Assembly (NCBI GenBank): GCA_951213105.1
Contig: OX578145.1
Coordinates: 7,181,191-7,245,190, forward strand
Direction of reading: 5' to 3'
Source of the DNA: Amaurobius ferox
Lineage: Eukaryota > Arthropoda > Arachnida > Araneae > Amaurobiidae
DNA: 64,000 bases
In this document: positions 34,542-46,336 of the stretch, piece after piece
Position numbering within the stretch: the first letter of the stretch is position 1
Layout: every line of letters begins with the position of its first letter
Translations under genes and position numbers: made by a program
Notes under the pieces: model-generated
The model's input: only the letters and a program-made list of their open reading frames with translations
What the model was told of the DNA's origin: nothing
Database searches by the model: none

Positions 34542-35132
34542 TTAGGAAAAGTCGCTTGCTTGCTGCCTGAGCCGGCTCTCCTCCGCTGCTAGCTCTGCTT
34601 GTATTTTGCTGAGCTTGAAGTCCGAGTCACTCCATCGGTAAATTAATTGAACGATGCCGCGGAATTCTTCCGGAAGATATCTTATTGCTTGGAATGCAAC
34701 ATATAGGTCTTCAATGGGGTGTTTCGCGTCTTTAAGCCTCGTCACGGCCTTCTGCAGTCTTGAGCAAAAAATGTCAACAGGCTCGTCTGGCTCCGGCCGG
34801 ATGTCGAAGAATTCGTCTAGTAATCTCACCAGGTTGGCTCTGGAAGGCGCTTGAAAATGTTCTTTCAAGGTATTCCATACTTGACTAGGTTCGTCGGTGA
34901 CGTTTATCAACTCCTTGTATTCCGAGGATAAACTTTGATAGATGATGGCTAATGCTCGGTCTTTCCGGCGATAAAAATCATCGTAGTCGCGGCGACTGGC
35001 ATCTTCTTCTAAAGGCCTAACACTTCCATCTACATGTCCGAAACATCCTTCTCCCTTGAGGACGAATGAGATGTCGGTACGCCAGGTGACGTAGTTGTTC
35101 CGCGTCAGCAATTCCGTTCTACTTGCCTCCAT
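34542..35132 (-). CDS. Copia B gag
   Basis: Starts MEASRTELLTRNNYVTWRTD at 35132; the in-frame ATG 16 codons upstream is not shared with other elements. It runs 196 codons to a TAA at 34542. Conserved copia-gag motifs: LKGEGCFGHVDG, RALAIIYQSLSSEY, FQAPSRANLVRLLDEFF and AIRYLPEEFRGIVQLIYRW. The zinc knuckle follows the stop codon in the same reading frame (CFKCNKLGH near 34380), so one nonsense change separates the capsid part from the nucleocapsid part. Gag assembles the intracellular particle. The leader lies between 35133 and the primer site at 35311. Confidence 0.85.
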   Translation of the reverse strand: MEASRTELLTRNNYVTWRTDISFVLKGEGCFGHVDGSVRPLEEDASRRDYDDFYRRKDRALAIIYQSLSSEYKELINVTDEPSQVWNTLKEHFQAPSRANLVRLLDEFFDIRPEPDEPVDIFCSRLQKAVTRLKDAKHPIEDLYVAFQAIRYLPEEFRGIVQLIYRWSDSDFKLSKIQAELAAEESRLRQQASDFS

Positions 35133-35327
35133 GGCCACTCGTAGTTTTGAAGAAGCAGAAGTAAAAGTTCTTTTGTACAATGTTTACGTTTACACTGTTG
35201 CGTTTCGTTATTCACACGAACTTCAAAATGGTGCCAGGTGCGGCCCCCATCTGAACACTGGAACGATTTCTTTAAAGATACTTGCACTTATGACTCTATT
35301 GGGCGTTAAACTGGCCCCGTAACCGTC

Positions 35328-36136
35328 TGTCAGATATTGACGAAATTTAAAAAATTTGAAGATAGCAAAGCACGCACTGTCAGAGTCAATAAGTGTTGGC
35401 TGGGTCATGAAAGTACACAAGTCCAGTTTTAAAGAAAAACTTCGTTCACTTTATTTGGTGAAAAACACAACTAGGCATATTACACGTACCTGGTAATTTT
35501 CCATGCCGTAAAACATCAAAATATACTATGTACAAAAAGGTTTGCAGTTGTAAATGACTAGACAGAGATTCCTTGAAGCATTTAGTAGTAAGTCACTATA
35601 CTACCTCTATCACTTGCGTGTATTTCAGCCACCATTGAATGTATCACACTTGGCAAAGGGAAACCAAAGGATAGAACATCAGGAAAATATTTAAAGCGGC
35701 TTCCGAACATTTGTAAGTAAATTTAACGTTCAATACATGCTGGTCCAAACTGACCACATCTGCATCCGTTTCGACTATTAACCGTCGTCAAACGATATTC
35801 CGCAGTGCTTCTGTCAAAAACATTTCTGTCTGCCTGCATCAGACCATCAGTGTCTATCTCGATCGTCTCAAGACGTCTGGATCTGATCTATCGAACACTC
35901 GATCGATCTGCTTGCTTCAAGAAACTTCTGCCCTATATATCCGAGAATGGACAGTTCCGGAAACACCCCTGGATATGCAAATCAGATGCGCACGCATTGA
36001 GAACTGATTTGCATGAAACCTCATGTTGAAAAACGTCACGGTTCACGCCGGTGAACGAGAAGAGTCGTTCATATTAAATTTGCATAAACGCCCGTTCACG
36101 GGAACGTGAATCGCGATGTATTGATTATTTCCAACA
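35328..36136 (-). mobile_element. Copia B 5' LTR
   Basis: On the minus strand it starts TGTTGGAAATAATC at 36136 and ends CAATATCTGACA at 35328, 809 bp. The primer-binding-like GGTTACGGGGCC follows at 35311-35324. A TATATAGGG box lies near 35940. It matches the solo LTR at 53343-54130. To its right the sequence is satellite, with no visible 5-bp duplication because the left LTR is truncated. Confidence 0.85.
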
Positions 36137-36480
36137 CACACCACAATAATTAATCAGAATATGAAAATAAGCTAGTTTAGTTGATCTAATATGCAACATT
36201 TAAATGATGGAGATGGATGGATAAAGATACTAACGTACTCTCGGCAATTCACGCGAAGCAACTGAATTGCGCAATCGCATTACTTATGCGAAAATAATTA
36301 AGAAATTAACCATAATAATTAATCAGAATATGAAAATAAGCTAGTTTAGTCAATCAAAAATGCAATATTTAGAAGATTGAGATGGATCGAAAAAGATACT
36401 ATTGTATTCTCGGCGATTCATGAGAACAAACTGAATTGCGCAATCACAGTGTTTATGCGAAATTAATGAACAAAATAACA
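36137..36480. repeat. Satellite-like tandem units (block 3)
   Basis: Two units of the ~180-bp repeat (TTAATCAGAATATGAAAATA, then AGCTAGTTTAGT, GATGGAGATGGATGG, AACTGAATTGCGCAATC), more diverged than blocks 1 and 2. The stretch 36480-36960 holds only AT-rich sequence and GGAGA/CGGGAGA-rich words, including AAAATCCGGAGAGTTGGCAC, of the same style as the ends at 25646 and 62690. Confidence 0.7.
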
Positions 36481-37558
36481 TTTTAGCGATTTATGCTCAA
36501 TAACCTTTGAAGAAGTATGTTTATTACTTTCATAAAATAAGCGATCGAGATCTTAATATACAATACACGCGGCCGTAAATCTCCGTTAATTTGATTGGCA
36601 TTACCCTGCATTGTATTATGGATTTGCTACGATCCCGGAAATGATAAAAATCAGTGCTAAAAATGCGGAAAATTGGTGTTTTCGAGGAATTATACCATGT
36701 CTGGTTAATTGATAAATTTCCAACAAAAAAAAGCCAGAGAATTTCGTTAGTAATCCGGAGGCCGGAGAAGTAATGAAAAATCCGGAGTCTCCGACCAAAA
36801 TCCGGAGAGTTGGCACGTCTGCATAGGGATTTTTTTTAGGAAAATCTCTTTTGTAGGGATTTTTTCTAATTATTCTAAAAATTCAGGAGATTTAGGAATT
36901 TTTCGGGAGTTCGGGAGATTGCATCAAAATTCGGGAGACTCCCGGAAAAATCGGGAGATTTGGCAGGTATGCTACATTGTTAGCCGTAACTTGCGCGCGT
37001 AGCTGAGGTACTGTTAGAAAAACTTCGGTTGTAAACAAGCATGTACGTGAATCTGTCGATGTATGGTCTAAATCCAAAAGATACTTCGTTATGATTGGCT
37101 AATCGCTTACGGATCGCTTGTTTAGAAGTTTTACCCCCATGGTCTGTGGTCCTGCAAATTGAGACTTCAACTTCCGGTTTATGCTAATTTCTACTTCAAC
37201 TTCAATGATACTGGGCTATTAAGGATAGTGCTTGTATCAATTGATTATCTCTCTTCGTCTTCGTGATATAACATCATGATTACGTTTGATCGGTATCTTC
37301 ATGTTCGCCGGTTATGACAATATTAATGTCCGATGCTTATTAGGCCTGAACTGCTGTTAAGTCTAAGTAAGTGTTGCCTAATTTAGAGTCTAGTTCGAAG
37401 ATGTTGAATGTTTCGATAATGTCATCATAATGTAATTATCGTAGACGCGGATGTTTGGTCCAAGTAATGGTGGATGTTATGTTTTTATGGTTCTCAGTCA
37501 AGGAGACCATGTTGTTCCGTGTTGTGGACTTTGTGAAATGTTAATCCGTGAAGTTTAA

Positions 37559-39350
37559 CCCTTTTGGGACGGCGGCATTCCGAAACTGCCGTGGCCCAAA
37601 GGATGCAGCGCTTCGTTTCCGAACTGTTCCCAAAAGACGGCTAATTTTTTGCGGTAAGCCAAAGTCTCGAAAAAAATTCACTAAAAATCCCCCGTTCAAC
37701 ACAGCATTCTACTTTTTTCAGGAAGAAAGGAAATACTACTTATTTTCTATTTGATGTACATTTTTCATACAAATTTTCTTTTATCAAAATATTAAAAATT
37801 TTAGTGTATATATGTTTTAGGTACAGATGGATAATTCTTTGGCATGTCCTTCTGATTTTTTAAAACTGTACCACATATATGCGTATTCTTAGATAACAAA
37901 TACTTTGCGAGTACAGGAGAGGTAAAAAATTTATCCAAATACAAAGTATATCCTTTTCCTAAAAGTTCACTTAGAAGTGTTTTCACAATACGTTCTCCAT
38001 ACCCACCATCAGAGCTTGATAATTCCGTGTCCTTTCCAGTATACACAAGGAAATTCCATATATAGCCTGATTCCGATTCTGACAATTTATATATTTTTAT
38101 TCCATATCTGCACCTTTTTGAGGGGATATATTGACGAAATCCCAGCCTTCCTTTCCATGAGAACAAAGATTCATCAATGAAAACATTTCTTCTAGGAGTG
38201 TATATAGATTTAAAATTTGAAACAAATGCATCTAACATGGGTTTCAATTTATCTAGTTTTTGGGCATTACTATCAAGAGTAAAATGAAGGTAACGTAATA
38301 TTCCTATAAATCGATCGCGACTCATAACTGAATTGAAAAAAGGAGTACTGATAATTGGATTCTTAGAAAAATACATTTTAAGATTTGGTTTTCTGACAAT
38401 GCTCGTCAAAACTACTAGTGCGAGAAACACACAAAATTTGTTTCCTGTCACAGGTGTAAATACATTTGAAACAGGTGGCGTCTTCGATGTGGAAGAACAG
38501 AGGAGATTTTTCTCCCATTTTTTTCTTTGCAAACTCATTAGTTGCTTTTACGATAAATTCTACTTGTTCATCATCAAAAAATATGCTAAAAATCAAGTTC
38601 CTTATCTAAATTAGGCGGCATGATATTGTGATTTATTCCAGGTATGTTCAAAAACTCCAAAGAATTCAGATCTTTCAAATCACATGTCCAAACATCATTA
38701 GAAAAAACAGCACCTGAAGCTGGCAGCGTTGTAATAATAGTACGCTCAGAATCTCAAGAATCAATTGCATTTTCAGATTCATCATCAGAAATAACACTGT
38801 TCCACGAATCTTTACTATCTGCATTGCTTTCATTACTGTCTGGTTCGTTTACCATACGCGTATACTCTTCCACAGAAAGGAAACGTCTCAAACCAGCCAT
38901 ACTTTTATCCGAAATAACCTAATCATTTCACTGTCGCACATTCCTTCCCCAAAAATACTATCTTATATTCCTGTAATTCACCAATGAAATCATTAAAAGC
39001 TAAAATCAAAAGGAGACCCGGAACTCAATTATAAAATTGTTGACGCTGCGAGAAGTGCTCTGTCTGTTTACTTTACAGAACCATGTTTCACCACTCCAAA
39101 TGGAGAAATAATTCATTAGATTCTTCTTGTGCCATGGTCAATCATCTGCAAAATACATTTAAGTTTCTTCCACGGGCATTTAACGCCATCTAGTAGACAA
39201 ATAAATTCAAATGAAAACGTTTCACATAGAAACACCGATATGTGCCACTCGCCGTTTAGGGTAAAGTTCTCTCCCCCACGAGTGCGTGCCGTCCATCCTT
39301 GAATGCAAGTTCGCAGTCGGCAAGCAGGCGTGCCAACCGTTGTGAAAGGG
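37559..39350 (-). mobile_element. piggyBac-type transposon
   Basis: It is flanked by TTAA on both sides (37555-37558, 39351-39354). Ends CCCTTTTGGGACGG (37559) and CCGTTGTGAAAGGG (39337-39350) are imperfect inverted repeats with the CCC/GGG termini of piggyBac. Its removal restores AAGTTTAAAGTTTTA as in the 3' LTR of copia C near 45615. Length 1,792 bp, shorter than the usual ~2.5 kb. Confidence 0.93.
37801..38900 (-). pseudogene. piggyBac transposase, truncated and interrupted
   Basis: The frame starts at ATG 38898-38900 (MAGLRRFLSVEEYTRMV) with an acidic Ser/Asp-rich N-terminus, has a stop near 38745 and a frameshift near 38600, then reads open from 38538 to 37801. The DDE_Tnp_1_7 domain is clear: NKFCVFLALVVLTSIVRKPN, FFNSVMSRDRFIGILRYLHF, then NVFIDESLFSWKGRLGF with the first catalytic Asp, and GYTLYLDKFFTSPVLAKYLL with the second. 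The third catalytic Asp and the C-terminal Cys-rich domain are absent, because the frame stops near the left end of the element. It could not act on its own. piggyBac enzymes excise and integrate at TTAA in the nucleus. Confidence 0.9.
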
Positions 39351-39874
39351 TTAAAGTTTTAACCATAGCGTGTGACCAGCTATTGGTGGCATCGGGAAAT
39401 GCACGAAGCTTATGTAAGTCTAAAAAGCTTTTTGTTCTACTTACCTGTGTATTTCAAGGATTGCTTAAACCTAGAATGTGTCTGAGCATGGAACTATACT
39501 GAAATCTTAGCTTTGAGCTTGAGAGCTCAAATATTTATACATAGTATGCTTGCTTTGTGTTACAATGCCAGAAATATCATGTAAGCAAAGGCAATGGATT
39601 CGCTTCTTAATAAAAAGTGATTTGTATTAAATTGGAACTGCTTTTTTCTACATCTCTACAATTAGTTTGCAATTGCCATTGACATTGTTACTACTGCTAC
39701 TCTGCTTAAATACCTTCATGATCAATCTACAACTAATGGGCCTAATCAACGTCATGAATATACCAGCGAAGTCGTTAAACTCAAATTTTTAATGTGCTCT
39801 CGCAGCTTATTAACTTCAACGAGATACATTCTAATTTGTTTATATTAGAATATTATGTACCTTGTATACGAGCA

Positions 39875-39889
39875 GGTTATGGGCCCTAG
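39875..39889 (+). promoter_or_regulatory. Copia C primer-binding site
   Basis: GGTTATGGGCCCTAG directly after the LTR end AGCA. Identical over 15 bases to the site of element D (minus strand, 52657-52671). Confidence 0.8.
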
Positions 39890-40054
39890 CTCCCCCATAA
39901 CAACGTTAAAGGTCTAATTTATGTAAGAAGTGCTAGTGTTAAATAAAGAAGCTAAGAATTGTGTCGACGGGGGCCGCAGACAGCGCCATTTGCATTTCAA
40001 TGAAAGCATAAACAAGTCAATCTGTTCAGTTCAGTTCTAAAAGACCATCTTGCC

Positions 40055-40800
40055 ATGGAGGCAAATAAAATTAGTGCATTGACAAGAGACAATTACGTTA
40101 CGTTGGAGAAATGAGATTTCATTCGTTCTGAAAAGAGAGGGCAGTTTCAGATTCATGGACCGAACAGCAATACCAGTGGATGATAAGACGTCACGGAATT
40201 ACTATGAAGCGTACATGCGCAGAAGGGACCGCACGTTAGCAATCCTGTTCCAGAATGTATCATCTGACTAAGAGCTAATAGACATTAACGACGATCCGGC
40301 AGATGCATGGGACAAGTTAAAAGCACATTTCGAAGTGCCGACACGTGCTAACTTAGTGCACTTGTTAGATGAGTTCTTTAGCCTACGTCCGGAGTCAGAT
40401 GAACTCGTAGACATTTTCTGCACACGCTTGAAAAGAGCGGTCGCTAAATTGAAGGATGTCAAGCATCCGGTGGAAAGTGTCTATGTGGCATTTTCAAGTC
40501 ATCAGATACCTCTCGGATGACTTCCAGAGCATGGTTCAACAAATTTACCGTTGGGATGACAAAGACTTTACTTTGGAAAAGATCCAGCATGAGCTATCGG
40601 ATGAATAAGGCCGTATTCGGCAACTCCATAGTGGCAGAATCAGTCAAAATTCATCTGTATTTGTATCTCAGTGTAATGCAAATGTAAATAGTAAAAATAA
40701 CAGTGTGTTTAAAACTGAAAAACCAGTTAAGAAGGTCATAGGACCGTGTTATTTTGTAAAAAAAGTACGTCACTTAAAAAGAAACTGCCCTAAGATTAAG
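40055..40800 (+). pseudogene. Copia C gag, broken
   Basis: ATG at 40055 gives MEANKISALTRDNYVT, then an extra base shifts the frame. The frame recovers with FRIHG/PNS-like residues and a stop at 40269. The middle part THFEVPTRANLVHLLDEFFS (from about 40325) is followed by LRPESDELVDIFCTRLKRAV, then loses frame again at YVAFSSHQIPLG, where other gags read AFQAIRYLP. The zinc-knuckle region near 40750 is damaged (CYFVKKVRHLKRNC). Closely related to the gag of D. Confidence 0.85.
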
Positions 40801-40839
40801 ACTAGCTCAAATAATATAATTGAATTGCATTCTTCTGCT

Positions 40840-43800
40840 AAAATTGAAGCAAATACTGTGCAGGATCCTAGCGATAGACTCAGCTGGGTAATTGACACCG
40901 CTGCTACGCGGCACTTTTGCAATAACATTAAAATGTTCTCAAAATTTAAAGAAAGCAAAGGTGCATCTCTGTCGCTAGCAGTGGGTGATATTGAGAGCCC
41001 AGTTGAGGCTATTGGTACGGTCAAAATGTTTGTTCAGTTTAAGAACGCAAAAAGTGGTATTGTACTTTCTGATGTTATGTTTTCACCTAAGTTAAGGCGA
41101 AACTTATTAGCTGTATCTATTCTTGAGGAACAGGGGTACACATTTAAAGGGGCTAACGGGGTATTGTGGTTTAACACTCCAAAGGGGAAAAAATACTTCT
41201 ATACTAAAAGAAAAGAAGGCCTATATTTTTTTAAACCTCAATACGAAACTCAGACTGTAAATAACAATGTCGAAGACCGTAAAACTAAAGAAAAGGATCA
41301 GGATAGGGATAAAGAATCTAAGAAAGATAAAAAAACCCCTAAATAAGAAAAACAGTATTAACAAAATGAAAAAATTGTCTAGTGTAAATAAAAGTAAAGA
41401 TAACTCTGATGTGAAGTCAAGGTCAAAGGGAAAAGTTAATGATGAACCAAGTTGTTCGGTTTCAGAAGTTTTAAATAAAACTGAACTCTGGCATAGAAGA
41501 TATTGTCACATTAACACTGATTATTTATATCAGACAAGTAAAGTTTCCGTGGCTAATGGACTCCCTAGCCTAAAATATGCAAAAATTAATTGTACACATT
41601 GTAAATTAGCAAAGTCTAAGAGAATTTCTTTTGAACCAATTGGTAGGATAAGGTCCACTAAACCTTTACAATTACTCCATATGGATGCGAGTGGTTCCTT
41701 ACCTACACTTTCAATGGGAAGAAACAGATACTTTTTGACGATAACTGACGACTTCAGCCGGAAGGTGTTTGTGTATATCATGAAACAAAAATCAGAGGTG
41801 TTTAAAATCTTTAAGGAATTCCAAGTTAAGGAAGAGAGGCAGCCAGGCAAAAAGATTTTGCGTATCCGTACGGACAATGGTATAGAGTTCTGTCACAACC
41901 AATTCAAAGCATACTTAAACAAATTGGGGATTAAAGCAGAAAGGTCAGATGTATATACACCCAAACAGAACGGGGTTTCTGAGAGATTTAATCTAACAGC
42001 ACTAGATTGTGTAAAAGCTATGCTTGATCAAAGTCAGGTTGGTGACAGGATGTGGGCAGAGGCGATTTTGTGTTTTGCACATACAAAAAACAGGACATGT
42101 CACAAGTTTAAAACCAAAACTCCACACGAGTTATATTATGGTAGGAAGCCGGCTGTAGCTCACCTCAAAGTTTTTGGGTGCAAAGCCTATGTTTGCAGGG
42201 CAAAACAACTTAGAAACAAGTTGGACATGAGAGCCCCAAGTAGGAATCATGGTAGGTTATGCCGAAAGCACCAAAGGCTATAGGATATATATAGCAAAGA
42301 ATAAGAAAGTTGAAGAGACTAGTAATGTAAGATTTGAGGAAGAAGAGGCAGCGGAAGGCGTCCTGGGCCCTAATTACCCTAAAGTGATCACCTTGAGGAA
42401 ATCAAAAGTTACTCACTGGATTGACTCGGAATCAGAATGTTTGGGAGGAGCGTCAGAGGAAGAAGCAGGTGAGAGCTATGACACTAGCAAGTCTAGTGAG
42501 GAAGATGACACTCCTGCTGATTCTGATCTGACACCCTGCTCAGATATTAGCTGGGTATGGAAAGCAGAACCTAGGCCTGATGGGAGTAGGACAGACGTCT
42601 ACTATTCGGTAAAAGGTGACAGTAAAAGGCTGAGATCTCATAATGATGTCAGAAAATTTTGTGAAAAATCCAATATTCATTATGATCAGCAAATGTTTAA
42701 TTTTAGAGAGAAAAAGGGGGTAAGTGATATCAATAGAAAACCGGAAGCAAGCAATGTCGAGATCTTGATACCCAAAAGCTATAGATCGACAATTGAATCT
42801 CCCCAGTCCGATAAATGGCACGGGGCCATGAATGATGAAATAGCTACAATGCAGAAGAGGGGCGTCTGAGACTTAGTGCCTGCGCCCCTCTCACAACAAA
42901 AAATAATCGGAAGTAGATGGGTTTATACCATTAAGAAGGATGAAAGGGGGAATGTCAAAAGATTCAAAGCTCGCCTAGTAGCTCAAGGATATACCCAGAT
43001 AAAGGGGGACTCATATGATGAAGTGTTTAGCCCTGTGATTAATTTTAGTTTAATCAGAGCCTTCTTCTCCATATTCGTTTGCATGCTTAAATGGAAACAT
43101 TTTCAACTGGACATTAAGTCCGCATATCTTTATGCAAAACTTAATGATAAAATTTTTATGAAACAGCCACATGGATATGTCGATCCTAACCAGCCTCAAT
43201 ATGTATGTTTGCTTAAGGGGGCAATATATGGCCTTCATCAAAGCGGAAGGGAGTGGTATGCAGAGCTTGACACCACTTTGAAAAAATTAAACTTTTTTAA
43301 ATTTAAATGGTGCAACTGTGCTTATATATACCAGAATAAGGTATTAATACTGGTTTACGTAGATGACATAATTTTGTTTGCTGAACAACAAAAGGATATA
43401 GACAGATGTTTAAAAGGTTCAAATATCCAGTTTCCTCACTACCTATTGCAAAGGGAAGCATCTTAAGCAAGACTGATTGCGCAATGAATGATAGTGAATT
43501 AACACAAATGCAGGGTTTCCCATACAGAAGACTGGATGTCTAGCCTATCTGTCCAATAGAACTAGATCAGACATATGCTATGCAGTTAATATTCTGTCTC
43601 AATTTCAAGAGAATCCAGGGATAAAGCATTGGGATGCATTATTAAAATTGCTGGGATATGTTGAAAAGACCAGAGAGTATATGTTAAATTTGTCAAATAT
43701 TTGTGATTTAAGGCTAAACTGCTACTCAGACTCAGATTTTGCAGCCAATAGAGATGACAGAGTGTCACTTGGTGGTATGTTGTTCCTGATTGACAAAGTA

Positions 43801-44179
43801 CCAATTTCTTGGCATACATTTAAGCACAAGTGTGTTAGTCTGTCAACGATGGAAGCTGATTATGTTTCATTGGCAGAGGCCACTAAAGAAATGATCTGGA
43901 TGTAAAACGTTATTGAGGAATGTAAAAAGCTAGGGTTAAAATTTAACAAAAATAATTGTATAATATTTTGTGACAACCAGGCTGCAATCAAATTCCCCAA
44001 TTGAGAATAGCAGAACTAAGTACATAGATATAAAGTATCACTTTTTAAGGAATTTAGTTGTAAATGAGTGCTTTAAAATTAACTTTGTCAATACTAAAGA
44101 TAATGTAGCAGATTACTTCACAAAACCAAAGACTAAAGATAGGATCTTAAAATTTAGTAATGATATCTTTAAAATGTAA
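40840..44179 (+). pseudogene. Copia C pol polyprotein, broken
   Basis: Order: protease WVIDTAATRHFCNN (40885); integrase zinc finger (HRRYCHIN, CTHCKLAKSKR) and core ITDDFSRK, RTDNGIEF, SERFNLTALD (41740-42010); variable linker; reverse transcriptase (GSRWVYTIKKDERG at 42910, FQLDIKSAYLYAKL, LVYVDDIILFAEQ at 43360); RNase H (CYSDSDFAANRDDR, STMEADYVSLAEA). Breaks: frameshifts near 41345 and 42245; a Trp-to-stop TGA at 42867; loss of about 50 codons after the YVDD motif, where the frame jumps from DID to a MFKRFKYP-like sequence (43410); a stop at 43903; and a small deletion near 43985 in the RNase H motif DNQAAIN. Confidence 0.9.
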
Positions 44180-45145
44180 ATTTAACTGTTTAAATAAAAG
44201 ACATTTTCCTTAAAATTTTTACACATTTTTCAAAGTATAAATGGTTAGGGTATTTTATGATTTACTCCTCTCTCATTGATACAAATGAAATGTATCTTGA
44301 GTATATATTTTTATGTGACAATGAACTGTTTCTCACATTACACTTGAAAAATATATATCCATTTTTTACTACACGCATAATGCGTTTCTGCTTATGTGAA
44401 TGAAATGTGTGTTTGATCTCTAGGATCTACATCATTGATATAAAATCACATGAATTATAAAATTTTTAATCTGTGCTTATCTCATATGTATGTTTACCTT
44501 CTGTATCTTCTTTTATTATCCTTGCCATTGAATTTGGTATTTATAGTGTATACTAGTCATGGGCTAAGATAATAAAACTTAGCCCATGAATAAACTTAGC
44601 CCATAATTCTGAAATGTTAAATTTAATGTCAAACATAAAATTTTCTACAACTTAAATTTAATATTTACAATACATTTTTAATCTTAAATGTTAAATTTAA
44701 CAGTGATACCTAAATTTTCTAGAGCTTAAATTTTGATATCTTTAGATTTTTAAATTTTAAACTTAATGTTTCTATAAGTTTTCAATGTAGTAAAGAAATA
44801 GTTTTCTTTATGAGCTAGTACTTAAGAAGGGCAATAGTAGGGTGATACTCAGTTTCTTTTATTATATTGTCTTTAATCATGTACTTTAAAGAATGCTTAT
44901 GATCTGCATAATAGAGAAGTGTATTTGTTTAGTTGTTGCCATTTTGAGAAAATAGAAAAAGGCTGTTCACTTTCTAGAATGTTATAAGTATTATAAAATT
45001 TTATAATGTATTAAATTTATGTATGCATACATTATGTTTTTTGGCTACTAAGGGCCTTGACATTTTGGTCTTGATTCTTAGAGTAACCTTTTTTTGGATG
45101 ATAGCATGGGTGCCGAGAATTGGTGTTTTGCATGAGGGGGCCGAT
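44180..45145. other. Copia C 3' non-coding region and polypurine tract
   Basis: AT-rich sequence with TTAAATTTAA words, ending in the polypurine tract GAGGGGGCCGAT at 45134-45145 directly before the 3' LTR. B and D have the same tract. Confidence 0.75.
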
Positions 45146-46170
45146 TGTTGGAAACTTGGTTTTGTTTACATAGCGATTCTTGTTTTGTGAGAGCGTGACG
45201 TCATTATCCTAAATGATCTTTCTGTTCTCATGAACGAATCGCGATGTGAACAAACTGGGCTTATCATGCAAATCACCTTCTCGCTGCTCACGCATCCTGT
45301 TTTGCATATCCAGAGGGTGTTGCCAGCAACGATTGTGTTCTGGAACGTACCCATCGTCGAATATAAATGCTGGACACATTTTTGGTTTAAGCAGATCGAT
45401 GATATGGGCAGACGGATCGATCAACATTCAGACCTTGTAAAGGTTGTTGCCTAATTTAGAGTCTAGTTCGAAGATGTCGAATGTTTCGATAATGTTTATC
45501 ATAGACGCAGATGTTTGATCCAAGTAATGGTGGATCTTATGTTTTTATGATGGTTCTCAGTCAAGGAGACCATGTTGTTCCGTGTTGTGGACTTTGTGCA
45601 ATGTTAATCCATGAAGTTTAAAGTTTTAGCCATAGCATGTGACCAGTTATTGGTGGCATCGGCAAATGCATGAAATTTATGTAAGTCTAAAAAGCTTTTG
45701 TTCTACTTACCCGTGTATTTCAAGGATTGCTTAAACCTGGAATGTGTCTGAGATTGGAACTATACTGAAATCTTACAATTGAGCTTGAGAGCTCAAATAT
45801 TCGTAAATAGTATGCTTGCTTTGTGTTACAATGCCAGAAATATCATGTAAACAAAGGCAATGGATTCGCTTCTTAATAAAAAGTGATTTGAATTAAATTG
45901 GAACTGCTTTTTTCTACACGTCTACAATTAGTTTGTATTAGTTTACAATTGCCATTGACGTTGTTACTACTCCTACTCTGCTTAAATACCTTCATGGTTA
46001 CTTTAAATTTTTCTTGACCAATCTACAACTAATGGGCCTAATCAACGTCATGAATATACCAGCGAAGTTGTTCAACTCAAATTTTTAATTTGCTCTCGCA
46101 GCTTATTAACTTCAACGAGATACATTCTAATTTGTTTATATTAGAATATTATGTACCTTGTATACCAGCA
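45146..46170 (+). mobile_element. Copia C 3' LTR
   Basis: Starts TGTTGGAAACTTGG and ends TATACCAGCA, 1,025 bp. TATAAAT box at 45362-45368, AATAAA at 45875-45880. The first ~290 bp resemble the LTR of copia A, not the 5' LTR of C. From GTTGCCTAATTTAGAGTC (45445) onward it matches the 5' LTR of C. Confidence 0.88.
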
Positions 46171-46275
46171 AACTGAACCATTAGTCATGACTTGAGCGCG
46201 TAACGGAGACGTGCGATCGGCAGCTACTTCATGAACTACATCGTTAGCCGTAACTTGTGCGCGTAGCTGAGGTAC
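46171..46275. repeat. Repeat-X-like spacer before the F LTR
   Basis: Contains GATCGGCAGCTACTTCATGA and TAACTTGTGCGCGTAGCTGA, directly before TGTTAGAAAAACTT. The same sequence precedes the C 5' LTR at 36970-37011, and a related one occurs at 26930-26960. Confidence 0.6.
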
Positions 46276-46336
46276 TGTTAGAAAAACTTTGATTGTAAAC
46301 AAGCATGTACGTGAATCTGTCGATGTACAGTCTAAA

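Larger units (their letters stand above)
37012..39874 (+). mobile_element. Copia C 5' LTR, recombinant, with piggyBac insertion
   Basis: It starts TGTTAGAAAAACTTCGG like the F-family LTRs, and to about 37365 matches F (CCATGGTCTGTGGTCCTGCA; ACTTCCGGTTTATGCTAATT). From about 37371 (GTGTTGCCTAATTTAGAGTC) it matches the 3' LTR of C instead. After the piggyBac at 37559-39350 it continues as C-type with AATAAA at 39609 and ends TATACGAGCA at 39874, followed by the primer site. So the left third belongs to another LTR family. Confidence 0.8.
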
